Below the pieces are notes generated by a model. The model searched no databases. It was not told the DNA's origin and was given only the letters and a program-made list of their open reading frames with translations. Below, one piece after another: positions 1-5,348 of a stretch of DNA of 5,348 nt. Position 1 is the stretch's first letter. Each line of letters begins with the position of its first letter. This DNA comes from Thermogutta sp. (GTDB lineage Bacteria; Planctomycetota; Planctomycetia; Pirellulales; Thermoguttaceae). Location: positions 1 to 5,348 of the forward strand of contig NZ_JACIYL010000255.1 of the NCBI RefSeq assembly GCF_014359955.1, read 5' to 3'. The position numbers and the translations under genes are program-made.

Positions 1-1581
1 GACACAGACGATCTCGTACCCGGCCGCACGTCGCCTGGCGATTTCTTCCCACGCTGCGCGCTCCTCCGCCGAAAGTCCCGTCAAAGACTCTGCTCCCGTG
101 GACGCAACATGAGACACCGGCCTGGCCAGCGCCCGGCTGAAAGGGTCGGACAGTTTTATTTCCTGCTGGGAAGACATGCGATTGTCGCTCCGGCTGAGAG
201 CAATGGGCAACGGCAGCCCGGCAGCCAGGGTCATTTCTTCCGGAGAACGCGTCCCCAGTTCCGGCGAAGCAGCCGGCCGGCTGTCCGTTCCCGCCACGGA
301 GGTTCGCTGCGTTTCATCAGCGGTCTCGGATGCAACGTTTGCCACCTTGGGAGCCTCACCGTCGTGGGACGGCCTCCTGCTGGATGGCTCTCCTGTCGAT
401 CGGGCTGGTCCGCCCGGCGCTGCCTGCACCAACGTCGCCGGAGCCACGGGCGTTCCGTCCGTTCGATAGACCATGGCGAGATTGAGCCGATCCAACGAGC
501 GATGAATCTCCCGCAGGGCCAAATAGATTCCCTCGTCCAGGGGCGGATCAGCGGCGTTGCACACACCGATGAGGAAGCCCTCGCTGGAAAAGAGGCCACC
601 TCCGCTGCGTCCCACGACGGGTGCGCGGGAAGCCTCGATGTTCGCCGGGCCCAGATACTTATCGATCGCCGTGACCCGGCCCTTCCACACCGTCGGAGCC
701 TGCCCCTCCCCACAGCCCACGGAATAAATGGCATCCCCCACCGCCAGTGGGTACCCAGGCGGCGCCACCCGCGCCACAACCACCGGCTGATTAGGCCGAA
801 TACTCAAAAACCCAATGTCCAATTTTTCATCATAGTGAATGAGCTGCGCGGGCAGGTTTTCGACAGGCTGCGGACCGAACAGATCCACCTGAATCGGCAG
901 TCGCCCCTTGCTTTCCCGAAAGAGATGACCACAGGTGATGATCAGGGCCTCGCCTCCTCGAGCATCGATGATTGTGCCCGATCCCGTCGACCGGCCTCGC
1001 GAGTCTTCAATCCGAATCCGCACCGTGGCTGCGATGAGATCCTCCTCTGTCGGTGCGGCGAACCGACACTGCGGATCGAATGGGGGCAGGCTTCTCCGCT
1101 GAAGACTGGCGCCACTGCTCGGCGATTGCGAGGAGACCGTGCAAGCATTTGCTGCTGTGCTTACGGTTGTCTGTGCGGGGATGTGTGTCGCTGTGGAAAG
1201 CGGCGGCTGTTGCGGCGCCAAACGACACAGCAGCCGAAGTTGATCGAGGCTGGCCGGTCCGACAATGCGGTCCACCTCTCGCCCGTTGACGATCATCACA
1301 AAAGTCGGCACCGCGTTAACGCGAAAGCGCCGCGCCAACCCCGGCTCTCGATCGATATTTACTTTCCGCACCGGGTAGCCAGCCCGGTGGAGCTCTTCCA
1401 CCACCGGCATCATCCGCTGGCAGGGGCCACACCAGTCCGCGTAAAAATCTAAAAGGACTGTCTGACCTGTGAGTTCATCGGCCCTCAGGGAAGGAACCGG
1501 CAGGATCCCCAGGCACTGCCCGAGAAGAATCACCCCCAGCAGACACCTGTGGCGCGGTGGCCGAAGTATCACACAGCGCAT
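1..1581 (-). CDS. Exported thioredoxin / trypsin-like serine peptidase fusion protein (3' end outside the window)
   Basis: The minus-strand frame is open from ATG at 1581 to the window edge: 527 codons without a stop. Residues 1-34 look like a Sec signal peptide: Arg-rich start, a hydrophobic stretch at about 13-31, and a possible cut after LRA. Residues about 38-120 are a thioredoxin fold with DFYADWCGPC (Cys51, Cys54) and the cis-proline motif VPT (Pro92). Residues about 180-370 resemble a trypsin-like/Deg-type peptidase: TCGH (His219), LDIGF (Asp255) and GRSGGG (Ser326) fit a catalytic triad in the correct order. Residues about 375-495 are rich in Pro, Ser, Ala and charged residues and look disordered; a helical segment containing LSAEERAAWEEIARRR follows. 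The start is supported by GGAGGG seven bases upstream. Known for the families: disulfide exchange and serine proteolysis. Inferred: a periplasmic or surface protein acting on misfolded or oxidised proteins. The substrate cannot be read from the sequence. Confidence 0.9.
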   Translation of the reverse strand, partial: MRCVILRPPRHRCLLGVILLGQCLGILPVPSLRADELTGQTVLLDFYADWCGPCQRMMPVVEELHRAGYPVRKVNIDREPGLARRFRVNAVPTFVMIVNGREVDRIVGPASLDQLRLLCRLAPQQPPLSTATHIPAQTTVSTAANACTVSSQSPSSGASLQRRSLPPFDPQCRFAAPTEEDLIAATVRIRIEDSRGRSTGSGTIIDARGGEALIITCGHLFRESKGRLPIQVDLFGPQPVENLPAQLIHYDEKLDIGFLSIRPNQPVVVARVAPPGYPLAVGDAIYSVGCGEGQAPTVWKGRVTAIDKYLGPANIEASRAPVVGRSGGGLFSSEGFLIGVCNAADPPLDEGIYLALREIHRSLDRLNLAMVYRTDGTPVAPATLVQAAPGGPARSTGEPSSRRPSHDGEAPKVANVASETADETQRTSVAGTDSRPAASPELGTRSPEEMTLAAGLPLPIALSRSDNRMSSQQEIKLSDPFSRALARPVSHVASTGAESLTGLSAEERAAWEEIARRRAAGYEIVCV

Positions 1582-1588
1582 CGGCAAA

Positions 1589-1594
1589 CCCTCC
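1589..1594 (-). promoter_or_regulatory. Ribosome binding site of the thioredoxin/peptidase gene
   Basis: GGAGGG on the minus strand lies seven bases before the ATG at 1581. It decides the start: the frame remains open further upstream, but the residues read there do not resemble a signal peptide or a conserved domain, whereas the residues after 1581 begin a normal signal peptide. Confidence 0.75.
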
Positions 1595-1844
1595 AGAAAA
1601 AGGTGAGAACGCCACCTGCGAATGACTTTCGAGGAGGTCGCCACCCTGGCCACCAGGTGAGCGAGCGCGATGCGAAGAGGCCGGCCAATTCCAGGGCGCT
1701 GCGGACGAGAAGGCCCTGTGCGCCACGACCTGCCGGCTTGGCTGAGAGCATCGACCGTCCATGGTCACCAGATACTTTCGATCCAGGGCAACCTCCGTGT
1801 TCCCTCGACGTGCACGATCCGTCAACCGTTGCTCACGAGATCCC

Positions 1845-1894
1845 CTCCCGGCGGAGCCGCCGTGGGTCGTCCCTCCTGTTCCGCCCACCGGGAG
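1845..1894 (-). other. Compact nested inverted repeats, potential three-way RNA junction in the leader of the peptidase gene
   Basis: In plus-strand coordinates, CTCCC (1845-1849) pairs with GGGAG (1890-1894). Inside it, GGCG (1850-1853) pairs with CGCC (1858-1861) around the loop GAGC, and GTGGG (1862-1866) pairs with CCCAC (1884-1888) around a 17-base loop. The three helices abut with only one unpaired base (1889) at the junction. The fold can form from either strand. On the minus strand it begins about where a transcript from the candidate promoter at 1903-1930 would start, and its large loop contains the purine run AGGAGGG. No known riboswitch class was recognised. Confidence 0.4.
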
Positions 1895-1902
1895 ACACTC
1901 AT

Positions 1903-1930
1903 TAAATACCACAAGGCAGCTCGATGGCAA
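1903..1930 (-). promoter_or_regulatory. Possible promoter for the thioredoxin/peptidase gene
   Basis: On the minus strand TTGCCA (1930-1925) is followed after 16 bases by TATTTA (1908-1903), which resembles sigma-70 -35 and -10 boxes. This is one of the few AT-rich patches in the intergenic region. It would give a leader of about 315 nt before the start codon at 1581. Planctomycete promoters are poorly defined and such matches occur by chance, so this is only a candidate. Confidence 0.25.
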
Positions 1931-2099
1931 TATCAAATTGGTGCGGCTGCCAATTCGGCAGTGAGCCGACCTCGATACTCCCATTTCAGCGTGATAAAGA
2001 ACCACCCATCTCTGCGGGGACTCCGGCGAGCAAAAGAGCATTCCAGGTCGATCGAACGCGGCAACGAGGTCGCTCGGCAGACGTTAACCGTTGAATGAC

Positions 2100-2312
2100 G
2101 GACCTGACAGGCAGGTCCCTCCGACACTTTTTCGGAGGGGCACGCTTGTCGTGCCCGAAAAACGGAAATGGATGATCGAACGTTGCACGGCGGACCCGAC
2201 GAGCGGGTCCCTCCGGGAAAAAGTCTCTCCGGGCTGAATCTCACCCCTTTTAAGACCTTGCCAACTTTTCCAGGCCTTTCCCGGCGTGGAGACAAAGTGG
2301 GGACAGGTCAAA
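2100..2312 (-). repeat. Left copy of a hairpin-rich repeat element (minus orientation)
   Basis: Read on the minus strand, this copy has a leader (2312-2236) containing CGGGAAAGGCCTGG and GGCAAGGTCTT, then alternating hairpins. Type A is at 2210-2192 (GGACCCG/CGGGTCC), type B at 2156-2138 (GGGCACG/CGTGCCC) and type A again at 2118-2100 (GGACCTG/CAGGTCC), all with five-base loops. Gaps are 35 and 19 bases. CCTCCGA (2118-2124) and TCGGAGG (2132-2138) form a further stem joining A and B. The leader matches the start of the right copy at 4842 base for base over most of its length with short gaps, and the 35-base A-to-B spacer matches the one at 5043-5077. No coding content was found. It resembles REP/BIME-type repeats in design, but the family is not one I recognise. 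Confidence 0.85.
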
Positions 2313-2320
2313 TGTTCCCC
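2299..2320. repeat. Short imperfect palindrome at the outer end of the left repeat
   Basis: GGGGACA (2299-2305) pairs with TGTTCCCC (2313-2320) around GGTCAAA, with one bulged T. The part up to about 2312 falls in the stretch that aligns with the right repeat copy. There, however, the pairing partner is absent, so the palindrome is specific to the left copy. Confidence 0.45.
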
Positions 2321-2402
2321 TTATTGCGGCAGGAGTCACCGCCGTGTACCCTGGGAAACGCCTGTTTGGGTCGCGCAAACCGGAGTTTACCTTCTTTTGC
2401 CG

Positions 2403-2408
2403 AGGAGG
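2403..2408 (+). promoter_or_regulatory. Ribosome binding site of the DUF4838 gene
   Basis: AGGAGG sits six bases before the ATG at 2415, a near-ideal Shine-Dalgarno site. It selects 2415 over the in-frame upstream ATG at 2286, which lies inside the repeat element and has no comparable site. The signal peptide also begins right at 2415. Confidence 0.85.
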
Positions 2409-2414
2409 ATCACC

Positions 2415-4226
2415 ATGCGTCGGCTTCCCTTGAAAATGTTAATGGTCGCGATCGTGTCGCTGGGCGTCTGTCCAGTGTATGGACAGGAACTCGTCATAGC
2501 GGAGGGTGGGCAGTCGTCCTATCACATTGTTATTCCTGAGAAGGCCAGCGAACCCGTGCGTCACGCCGCAGACGAATTGGCCAAATTCATGCGCGAAATG
2601 ACCGGAGCGAACCTCTCCATTCGGACGGACGCCTTTCAACCCGTCGCCGACCACGAAATCCTGCTGGGCAACAATCGCCGATTGCAGGAACTGGGCATCC
2701 AAATTGACTGGCAGAAGCTGGGCAAGGAAGGTTACACCATCAAGACGGTTGGCCAACGGCTCATCATTGCCGGTGGCGAACCCCGGGGCACGCTTTATGG
2801 GGTTTATGGTCTGCTCGAAGATCACTGGGGATGCCGCTGGTTCACCCCGGATTGCAGCCGAATTCCCCACCACGATCGGCTCACCATCGGACCTCTCGAC
2901 GAAACGATCGTTCCTGTCCTGGAATACCGGGAGCCATTCACCTACGACTGTTTCGACGGAGACTGGTGTGCCCGAAATCGCGTCAACTCCTCGGCGGGAA
3001 GGCTGGGTCCGCAGCACGGCGGCAAGATACGGTTTGGTAACGGGTTTTTCGTCCACACCTTCAATCGGCTGGTTCCCCCGGAAAAATATTTCGACGAACA
3101 TCCCGAGTATTTTGCACTTGTGAAAGGCAAACGCCTGAAGGACCGCACGCAGCTTTGCTGCACCAACGAGGATGTCATCCGAATCGTCACGGAAGAGATT
3201 CTCAAGGCGATGGAGCACGATCCCGAGGCGTTTGTGTTCTCCGTTTCCCAGAACGACTGGTACAACTACTGCGAATGCGAAAAATGCCAGGCCCTGGCCA
3301 GGGCCGAGGGGAGCCAGATCGCGCCGGTGCTTCAGATGGTCAATCGCGTGGCGGAGGCCGTGGAGAAACGCTTCCCCGACAAGGCCATCGAAACGCTGGC
3401 CTATCAGTGGACGCGGAAGCCGCCCAAAACGATGCGTCCCCGACCCAACGTGATCATTCGGCTGTGCTCCATCGAGTGCTGTTTCGCCCATCCGCTGGCC
3501 ACCTGCGACCTTCCGGCCAACAAGGCGTTCGTGGAAGACTTGCGAGGCTGGGCGAAAATCTGCAACCGGCTGTGGGTGTGGGACTACGTCACCGATTTCC
3601 GACACTACCTGCTGCCGTTTCCCAACCAGCGGGTCCGCAATGACAATATCAAGCTCTTTGTAGAAAACAACGTGAAAGGAATTTTTGAACAGGACACCTA
3701 CAACACACCCAACAGTGAACTGGCGGCACTCGGCGGCTATATGACGGCCAAGTTCCTCTGGAATCCCGATTATGATGAAAACCTGGCCATGAACGAGTTC
3801 TTGGAAGGCTACTATGGGGCGGCGGCTCCGTTCATCCGCCAGTACATCGACGCCCTCCACGATCGCGTGGAAAAGGAAAACATCCATTGCAGCATCTGGA
3901 TTCCTCCGACCCATCCCCACCTCACGGACGAACTGCTGGTGGAAGCCAACCAACTCTGGCAGAAGGCGGAAGACGCGGTCCACGATGATCCGACGCTGCT
4001 CCAACGGGTGAAGATCGGTCGGCTGAGCGTGGATTACGCGATTCTGGAGCGTGCCCGGCTTGCCCCGCAGAAAGAGCCGTTGGCTTCACTGGCCCGGCAG
4101 CGATTTCGGCCGTTCGTGGAACTGATTCCCGTGGCAGGAATCACCCGACTGAATGAGTGGAACTCCCTCAATCTGGAGGAGTACCGGAGTAAGCTGGCGG
4201 AGGCCCTGGGACTGGATTCGCGGTAA
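2415..4226 (+). CDS. Exported DUF4838-type protein, probable glycan-active hydrolase
   Basis: A complete 603-residue protein. Residues 1-23 form a signal peptide (MRRLPLK, then a hydrophobic run) with likely cleavage between VYG and QEL. Residues about 25-160 look like the alpha/beta accessory domain that precedes the barrel in GH20- and GH67-type enzymes: ADELAKFMREMTG, EILLGNN, and RGTLYGVYGLLEDHWGCRWF. Residues about 165-440 carry DUF4838-like motifs: HTFNRLVPPEKYFDEHPEYF (from His214), QLCCTNEDV, SQNDWYNYCECEKCQAL (Cys286, 288, 291) and GIFEQDTYN (Glu425, Asp427). The rest is mainly helical, including AKFLWNPDYD and EFLEGYYGAA. From memory, DUF4838 members with demonstrated activity on N-glycans were placed in glycoside hydrolase family GH163; whether this protein shares that activity is inference. 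Glu425 and Asp427 are candidate acidic catalytic residues. The gene stands alone, with repeats upstream and a terminator 42 bases after its stop. Confidence 0.88.
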   Translation: MRRLPLKMLMVAIVSLGVCPVYGQELVIAEGGQSSYHIVIPEKASEPVRHAADELAKFMREMTGANLSIRTDAFQPVADHEILLGNNRRLQELGIQIDWQKLGKEGYTIKTVGQRLIIAGGEPRGTLYGVYGLLEDHWGCRWFTPDCSRIPHHDRLTIGPLDETIVPVLEYREPFTYDCFDGDWCARNRVNSSAGRLGPQHGGKIRFGNGFFVHTFNRLVPPEKYFDEHPEYFALVKGKRLKDRTQLCCTNEDVIRIVTEEILKAMEHDPEAFVFSVSQNDWYNYCECEKCQALARAEGSQIAPVLQMVNRVAEAVEKRFPDKAIETLAYQWTRKPPKTMRPRPNVIIRLCSIECCFAHPLATCDLPANKAFVEDLRGWAKICNRLWVWDYVTDFRHYLLPFPNQRVRNDNIKLFVENNVKGIFEQDTYNTPNSELAALGGYMTAKFLWNPDYDENLAMNEFLEGYYGAAAPFIRQYIDALHDRVEKENIHCSIWIPPTHPHLTDELLVEANQLWQKAEDAVHDDPTLLQRVKIGRLSVDYAILERARLAPQKEPLASLARQRFRPFVELIPVAGITRLNEWNSLNLEEYRSKLAEALGLDSR

Positions 4227-4268
4227 GGTTTTTGCAATAATGAAGGTCGTCCATTGCCCCAGCCCCCA

Positions 4269-4311
4269 GGAGCAGCCGCGGAGTGCCCGCCTTCGCGGCT
4301 GCTCCGCTTTT
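4269..4311 (+). terminator. Terminator-like hairpin after the DUF4838 gene
   Basis: GGAGCAGCCGCG (4269-4280) and CGCGGCTGCTCC (4294-4305) are perfect 12-bp complements. Three further pairs (G4281-T4293 wobble, A4282-T4292, G4283-C4291) leave a 7-base loop. GCTTTT follows (4306-4311). The T tract is short, so termination may be partial, but the stem is very stable. It lies between the DUF4838 stop (4226) and the pyrophosphohydrolase start (4345), which suggests the two genes are largely transcribed apart. Confidence 0.7.
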
Positions 4312-4344
4312 GCAGGCCGATGTGTCCCTGCGGTGATCACGCCG

Positions 4345-4773
4345 ATGACGTCTTCGGAACAGTCCCCCTTTCCCGTCAGCGATGCCACCACGCCGGTCGC
4401 CCGGCTGCGCGAGATCGTTGAGCGATTCGTCCAGGAGAGGTCATGGGAGCCGTTCCACACGCCCAAAAACCTCGTCATGGCGCTGGCCGTGGAAGCCGCC
4501 GAACTGATGGAACACTTCCAGTGGCTCACTCCGGAGCAGGGGGAAGCGGTCGCCCAAAACCCTGAACAGCGGGAAGCAGTGGCCGACGAAATGGCCGACG
4601 TCTTCTGCTATCTACTGGCCCTTTCCAGCCGATTGGGAATCGACCTCACGACGGCTGTGTTGCGAAAGATGGAAAAGAACGTCCAGAAATACCCAGCCGA
4701 GATTTACCGGGGGTACTTCGGACCCGAGGATCCTCGCTGGCCGGGTCCAGGGAGCAGTCCTGCCTCGCAATAA
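4345..4773 (+). CDS. MazG-like nucleotide pyrophosphohydrolase (dCTP pyrophosphatase type)
   Basis: A complete 142-residue all-alpha protein with no signal peptide, so cytoplasmic. Family signatures are clear: RSWEPFHTPKNL (Trp34, His38), then EAAELMEHFQW with Glu50 and Glu53, then DEMADVFCYLLAL with Glu82 and Asp85, and KMEKNVQKYP. The four acidic residues match the EXXE...EXXD metal site of the RS21-C6/DCTPP1-like branch of the MazG superfamily. These enzymes hydrolyse dNTPs, often dCTP or modified dCTP, to the monophosphate and pyrophosphate, usually as a dimer or tetramer with magnesium. Substrate preference here is not readable. ATG at 4345 was chosen because conserved sequence begins about 18 residues later; GTG at 4333 and ATG at 4240 are in frame, but the latter would place the terminator hairpin inside the gene. 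No strong ribosome binding site precedes 4345. The C-terminal 15 residues are Pro/Ser-rich and not conserved. Confidence 0.9.
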   Translation: MTSSEQSPFPVSDATTPVARLREIVERFVQERSWEPFHTPKNLVMALAVEAAELMEHFQWLTPEQGEAVAQNPEQREAVADEMADVFCYLLALSSRLGIDLTTAVLRKMEKNVQKYPAEIYRGYFGPEDPRWPGPGSSPASQ

Positions 4774-4841
4774 TCGCACAGATCGGCAACCCACTTCCCG
4801 CACCGCCCACGGCTCGCTCCCTCAAGGCGAATTCGGCCTGG

Positions 4842-5135
4842 TTCGACCCATCCCAACTTTCCTCCGCTCGGGAAAAGGCCTGAGAATTTGGGCAAGGTTT
4901 TGAGAGCGGTGAGCTTCCCCTCGGAGGGACCTGCTTGTCACGTCCGCTTTTTCAACGTTGGATAAACAATTCCACTTCATCGGGCACGACAGGCGTGCCC
5001 CTCCGAATAGATCCCTTCCGGAGGGACCTGCTTGTCAGGTCCGCCGTTCGAGGTTCGATCATCCATTCCCGTTCATCGGGCACGACAAGCGTGCCCCTCC
5101 GAACGATTTCCTGGAGGGACCTGCTTGTCGGGTTC
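4842..5135 (+). repeat. Right copy of the hairpin-rich repeat element (plus orientation)
   Basis: The leader at 4842-4917 contains CGGGAAAAGGCCTGAG, GGCAAGGTTTT and GCGGTGAG, matching the left copy on the opposite strand. Five hairpins follow: A at 4927-4945 (one C-C mismatch), B at 4982-5000, A at 5024-5042, B at 5078-5096, and A at 5117-5135 (two G-U pairs). Gaps alternate 36, 23, 35 and 20 bases. A loops read CTTGT; B loops read ACAGG or ACAAG. CCTCCG next to each B can pair with CGGAGG or TGGAGG before the next A. The element begins 68 bases after the pyrophosphohydrolase stop and could act as a strong 3' structure or terminator for it. No coding content was found. Confidence 0.85.
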
Positions 5136-5155
5136 GCGCTCAACTTCGATGTGGA

Positions 5156-5183
5156 TTGAATTTACAAAACTTGCGCCTATACT
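5156..5183 (+). promoter_or_regulatory. Possible plus-strand promoter
   Basis: TTGAAT (5156-5161), 16 bases, then TATACT (5178-5183). The -10 box matches the sigma-70 consensus at five of six bases and lies in the most AT-rich part of the window, directly after the repeat element. No confident gene follows within the window: a frame opens at ATG 5196 and stays open to the edge, but it lacks a ribosome binding site and any recognisable sequence. Confidence 0.35.
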
Positions 5184-5236
5184 TATGTAAACGAAATGTT
5201 GAGAAAAATCCGACGGGACTTTTCCCAGAAAACAAC

Positions 5237-5347
5237 TCACGAGCACCGTTTTTTCGATAGGCCCGTGCTTATCGAAAACGGGCGACGGTGGCTATCACCC
5301 GCCTTCTGGAGCTTTTCCAAATATTCCCGCCACGGTGACACCAACGG
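5237..5347 (-). CDS. Possible C-terminal end of a minus-strand gene
   Basis: A minus-strand frame enters from the right edge and ends at TGA (5239-5237), giving 36 residues. The first part, PLVSPWREYLEKLQKAGDSH, looks protein-like and has mostly G or C in third codon positions, as the confirmed genes do. The last part is AT-rich and overlaps the inverted repeat at 5246-5281. The fragment is too short to assign to a family. The competing plus-strand frame from ATG 5196 cannot be excluded. Confidence 0.3.
   Translation of the reverse strand, partial: PLVSPWREYLEKLQKAGDSHRRPFSISTGLSKKRCS
5246..5281. repeat. Inverted repeat, possible operator or bidirectional terminator
   Basis: TTTTCGATA (5251-5259) and TATCGAAAA (5270-5278) are perfect 9-bp complements around a 10-base spacer. 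The pairing continues outward as CCG (5246-5248) with CGG (5279-5281) if two Ts bulge. The T-rich left arm and A-rich right arm would suit a terminator on either strand; the near-symmetric half-sites would also suit a dimeric regulator. The role is undecided. Confidence 0.45.
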
Positions 5348-5348
5348 G

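Larger units (their letters stand above)
1582..2099. other. Long intergenic region without a credible gene
   Basis: Reading frames here on both strands give Arg-, Pro- and Ser-rich translations with no recognisable domain, and none has a good ribosome binding site. The stretch separates two divergently oriented genes and so should hold the promoter of the minus-strand thioredoxin/peptidase gene. What can be seen is a possible minus-strand promoter at 1903-1930, a compact three-way-junction-like element at 1845-1894, and a 6-bp inverted repeat (CAGGGC at 1692-1697 with GCCCTG at 1713-1718). Nothing else was recognised. Confidence 0.6.

Noticed and set aside
109..1452. A 447-codon plus-strand open frame
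   Set aside because: It is antisense to the thioredoxin/peptidase gene. Its translation is rich in Arg, His and Pro without any domain, while the minus strand gives clear CGPC and catalytic triad motifs.
1475..2041. A 188-codon minus-strand open frame overlapping the peptidase gene start
   Set aside because: It is in a different frame from the peptidase gene, overlaps its signal peptide region, and has no recognisable domain.
2286..2414. Upstream in-frame ATG of the DUF4838 gene
   Set aside because: It lies within the repeat element, lacks a ribosome binding site, and would put 43 unlike residues before a normal signal peptide.
2439..4004. A 521-codon minus-strand open frame
   Set aside because: It is the antisense shadow of the DUF4838 gene, caused by high GC at third codon positions; no ribosome binding site or domain was recognised.
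4927..5135. CRISPR array
   Set aside because: The repeated units are short palindromes of two alternating kinds, the spacers between A and B are themselves conserved, and spacing alternates between about 20 and 35 bases. No cas gene is visible.
2100..5135. Composite transposon or insertion sequence
   Set aside because: No transposase or integrase is encoded between or inside the repeat arms, and no target-site duplication could be identified by eye; the arms are reported as repeats only.
5196..5348. Plus-strand partial gene from ATG 5196
   Set aside because: The frame is open to the edge for 51 codons but has no ribosome binding site, crosses the inverted repeat, and its translation has no recognisable feature.

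Overview
The window looks like part of a planctomycete chromosome, most likely from the Pirellulales or Thermoguttaceae. This is inferred from the high GC content, from a secreted thioredoxin/trypsin-like fusion and a secreted DUF4838-type protein (both typical of that phylum), from wide gene spacing, and from purine-rich Shine-Dalgarno sites. No rRNA, tRNA, transposase or CRISPR array is visible.

Layout from left to right. (1) Positions 1-1581, minus strand: the N-terminal 527 residues of an exported protein with a signal peptide, a thioredoxin fold (CGPC) and a trypsin-like peptidase domain with an apparent His/Asp/Ser triad. Its 3' end lies outside the window. (2) Positions 1582-2099: about 520 bp without a credible gene. 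It holds a possible minus-strand promoter and, just downstream of it, a compact element that can fold as a three-way junction. (3) Positions 2100-2312: a repeat element in minus orientation, made of a leader of about 75 nt and a set of GC-rich hairpins. (4) Positions 2415-4226, plus strand: a 603-residue exported protein of the DUF4838 type, probably a glycan-active hydrolase, followed by a strong terminator-like hairpin. (5) Positions 4345-4773, plus strand: a 142-residue MazG-like / dCTP-pyrophosphatase-type nucleotide pyrophosphohydrolase. (6) Positions 4842-5135: a second copy of the repeat element, now in plus orientation and with more hairpins. (7) Positions 5136-5348: an AT-richer end with a plausible plus-strand promoter, an inverted repeat, and perhaps the last codons of a minus-strand gene.

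The genes do not form an obvious pathway. The two exported proteins act outside the cytoplasm (redox/proteolysis and glycan degradation), while the pyrophosphohydrolase is a cytoplasmic nucleotide-pool enzyme. The most notable structure is not a gene. It is the pair of related repeat elements in inverted orientation that bracket the DUF4838 and pyrophosphohydrolase genes. Each is built from alternating hairpins of two kinds (stem GGAC.../...GTCC and stem GGGCACG/CGTGCCC) with five-base loops, regular spacing, and stem changes that keep pairing intact.
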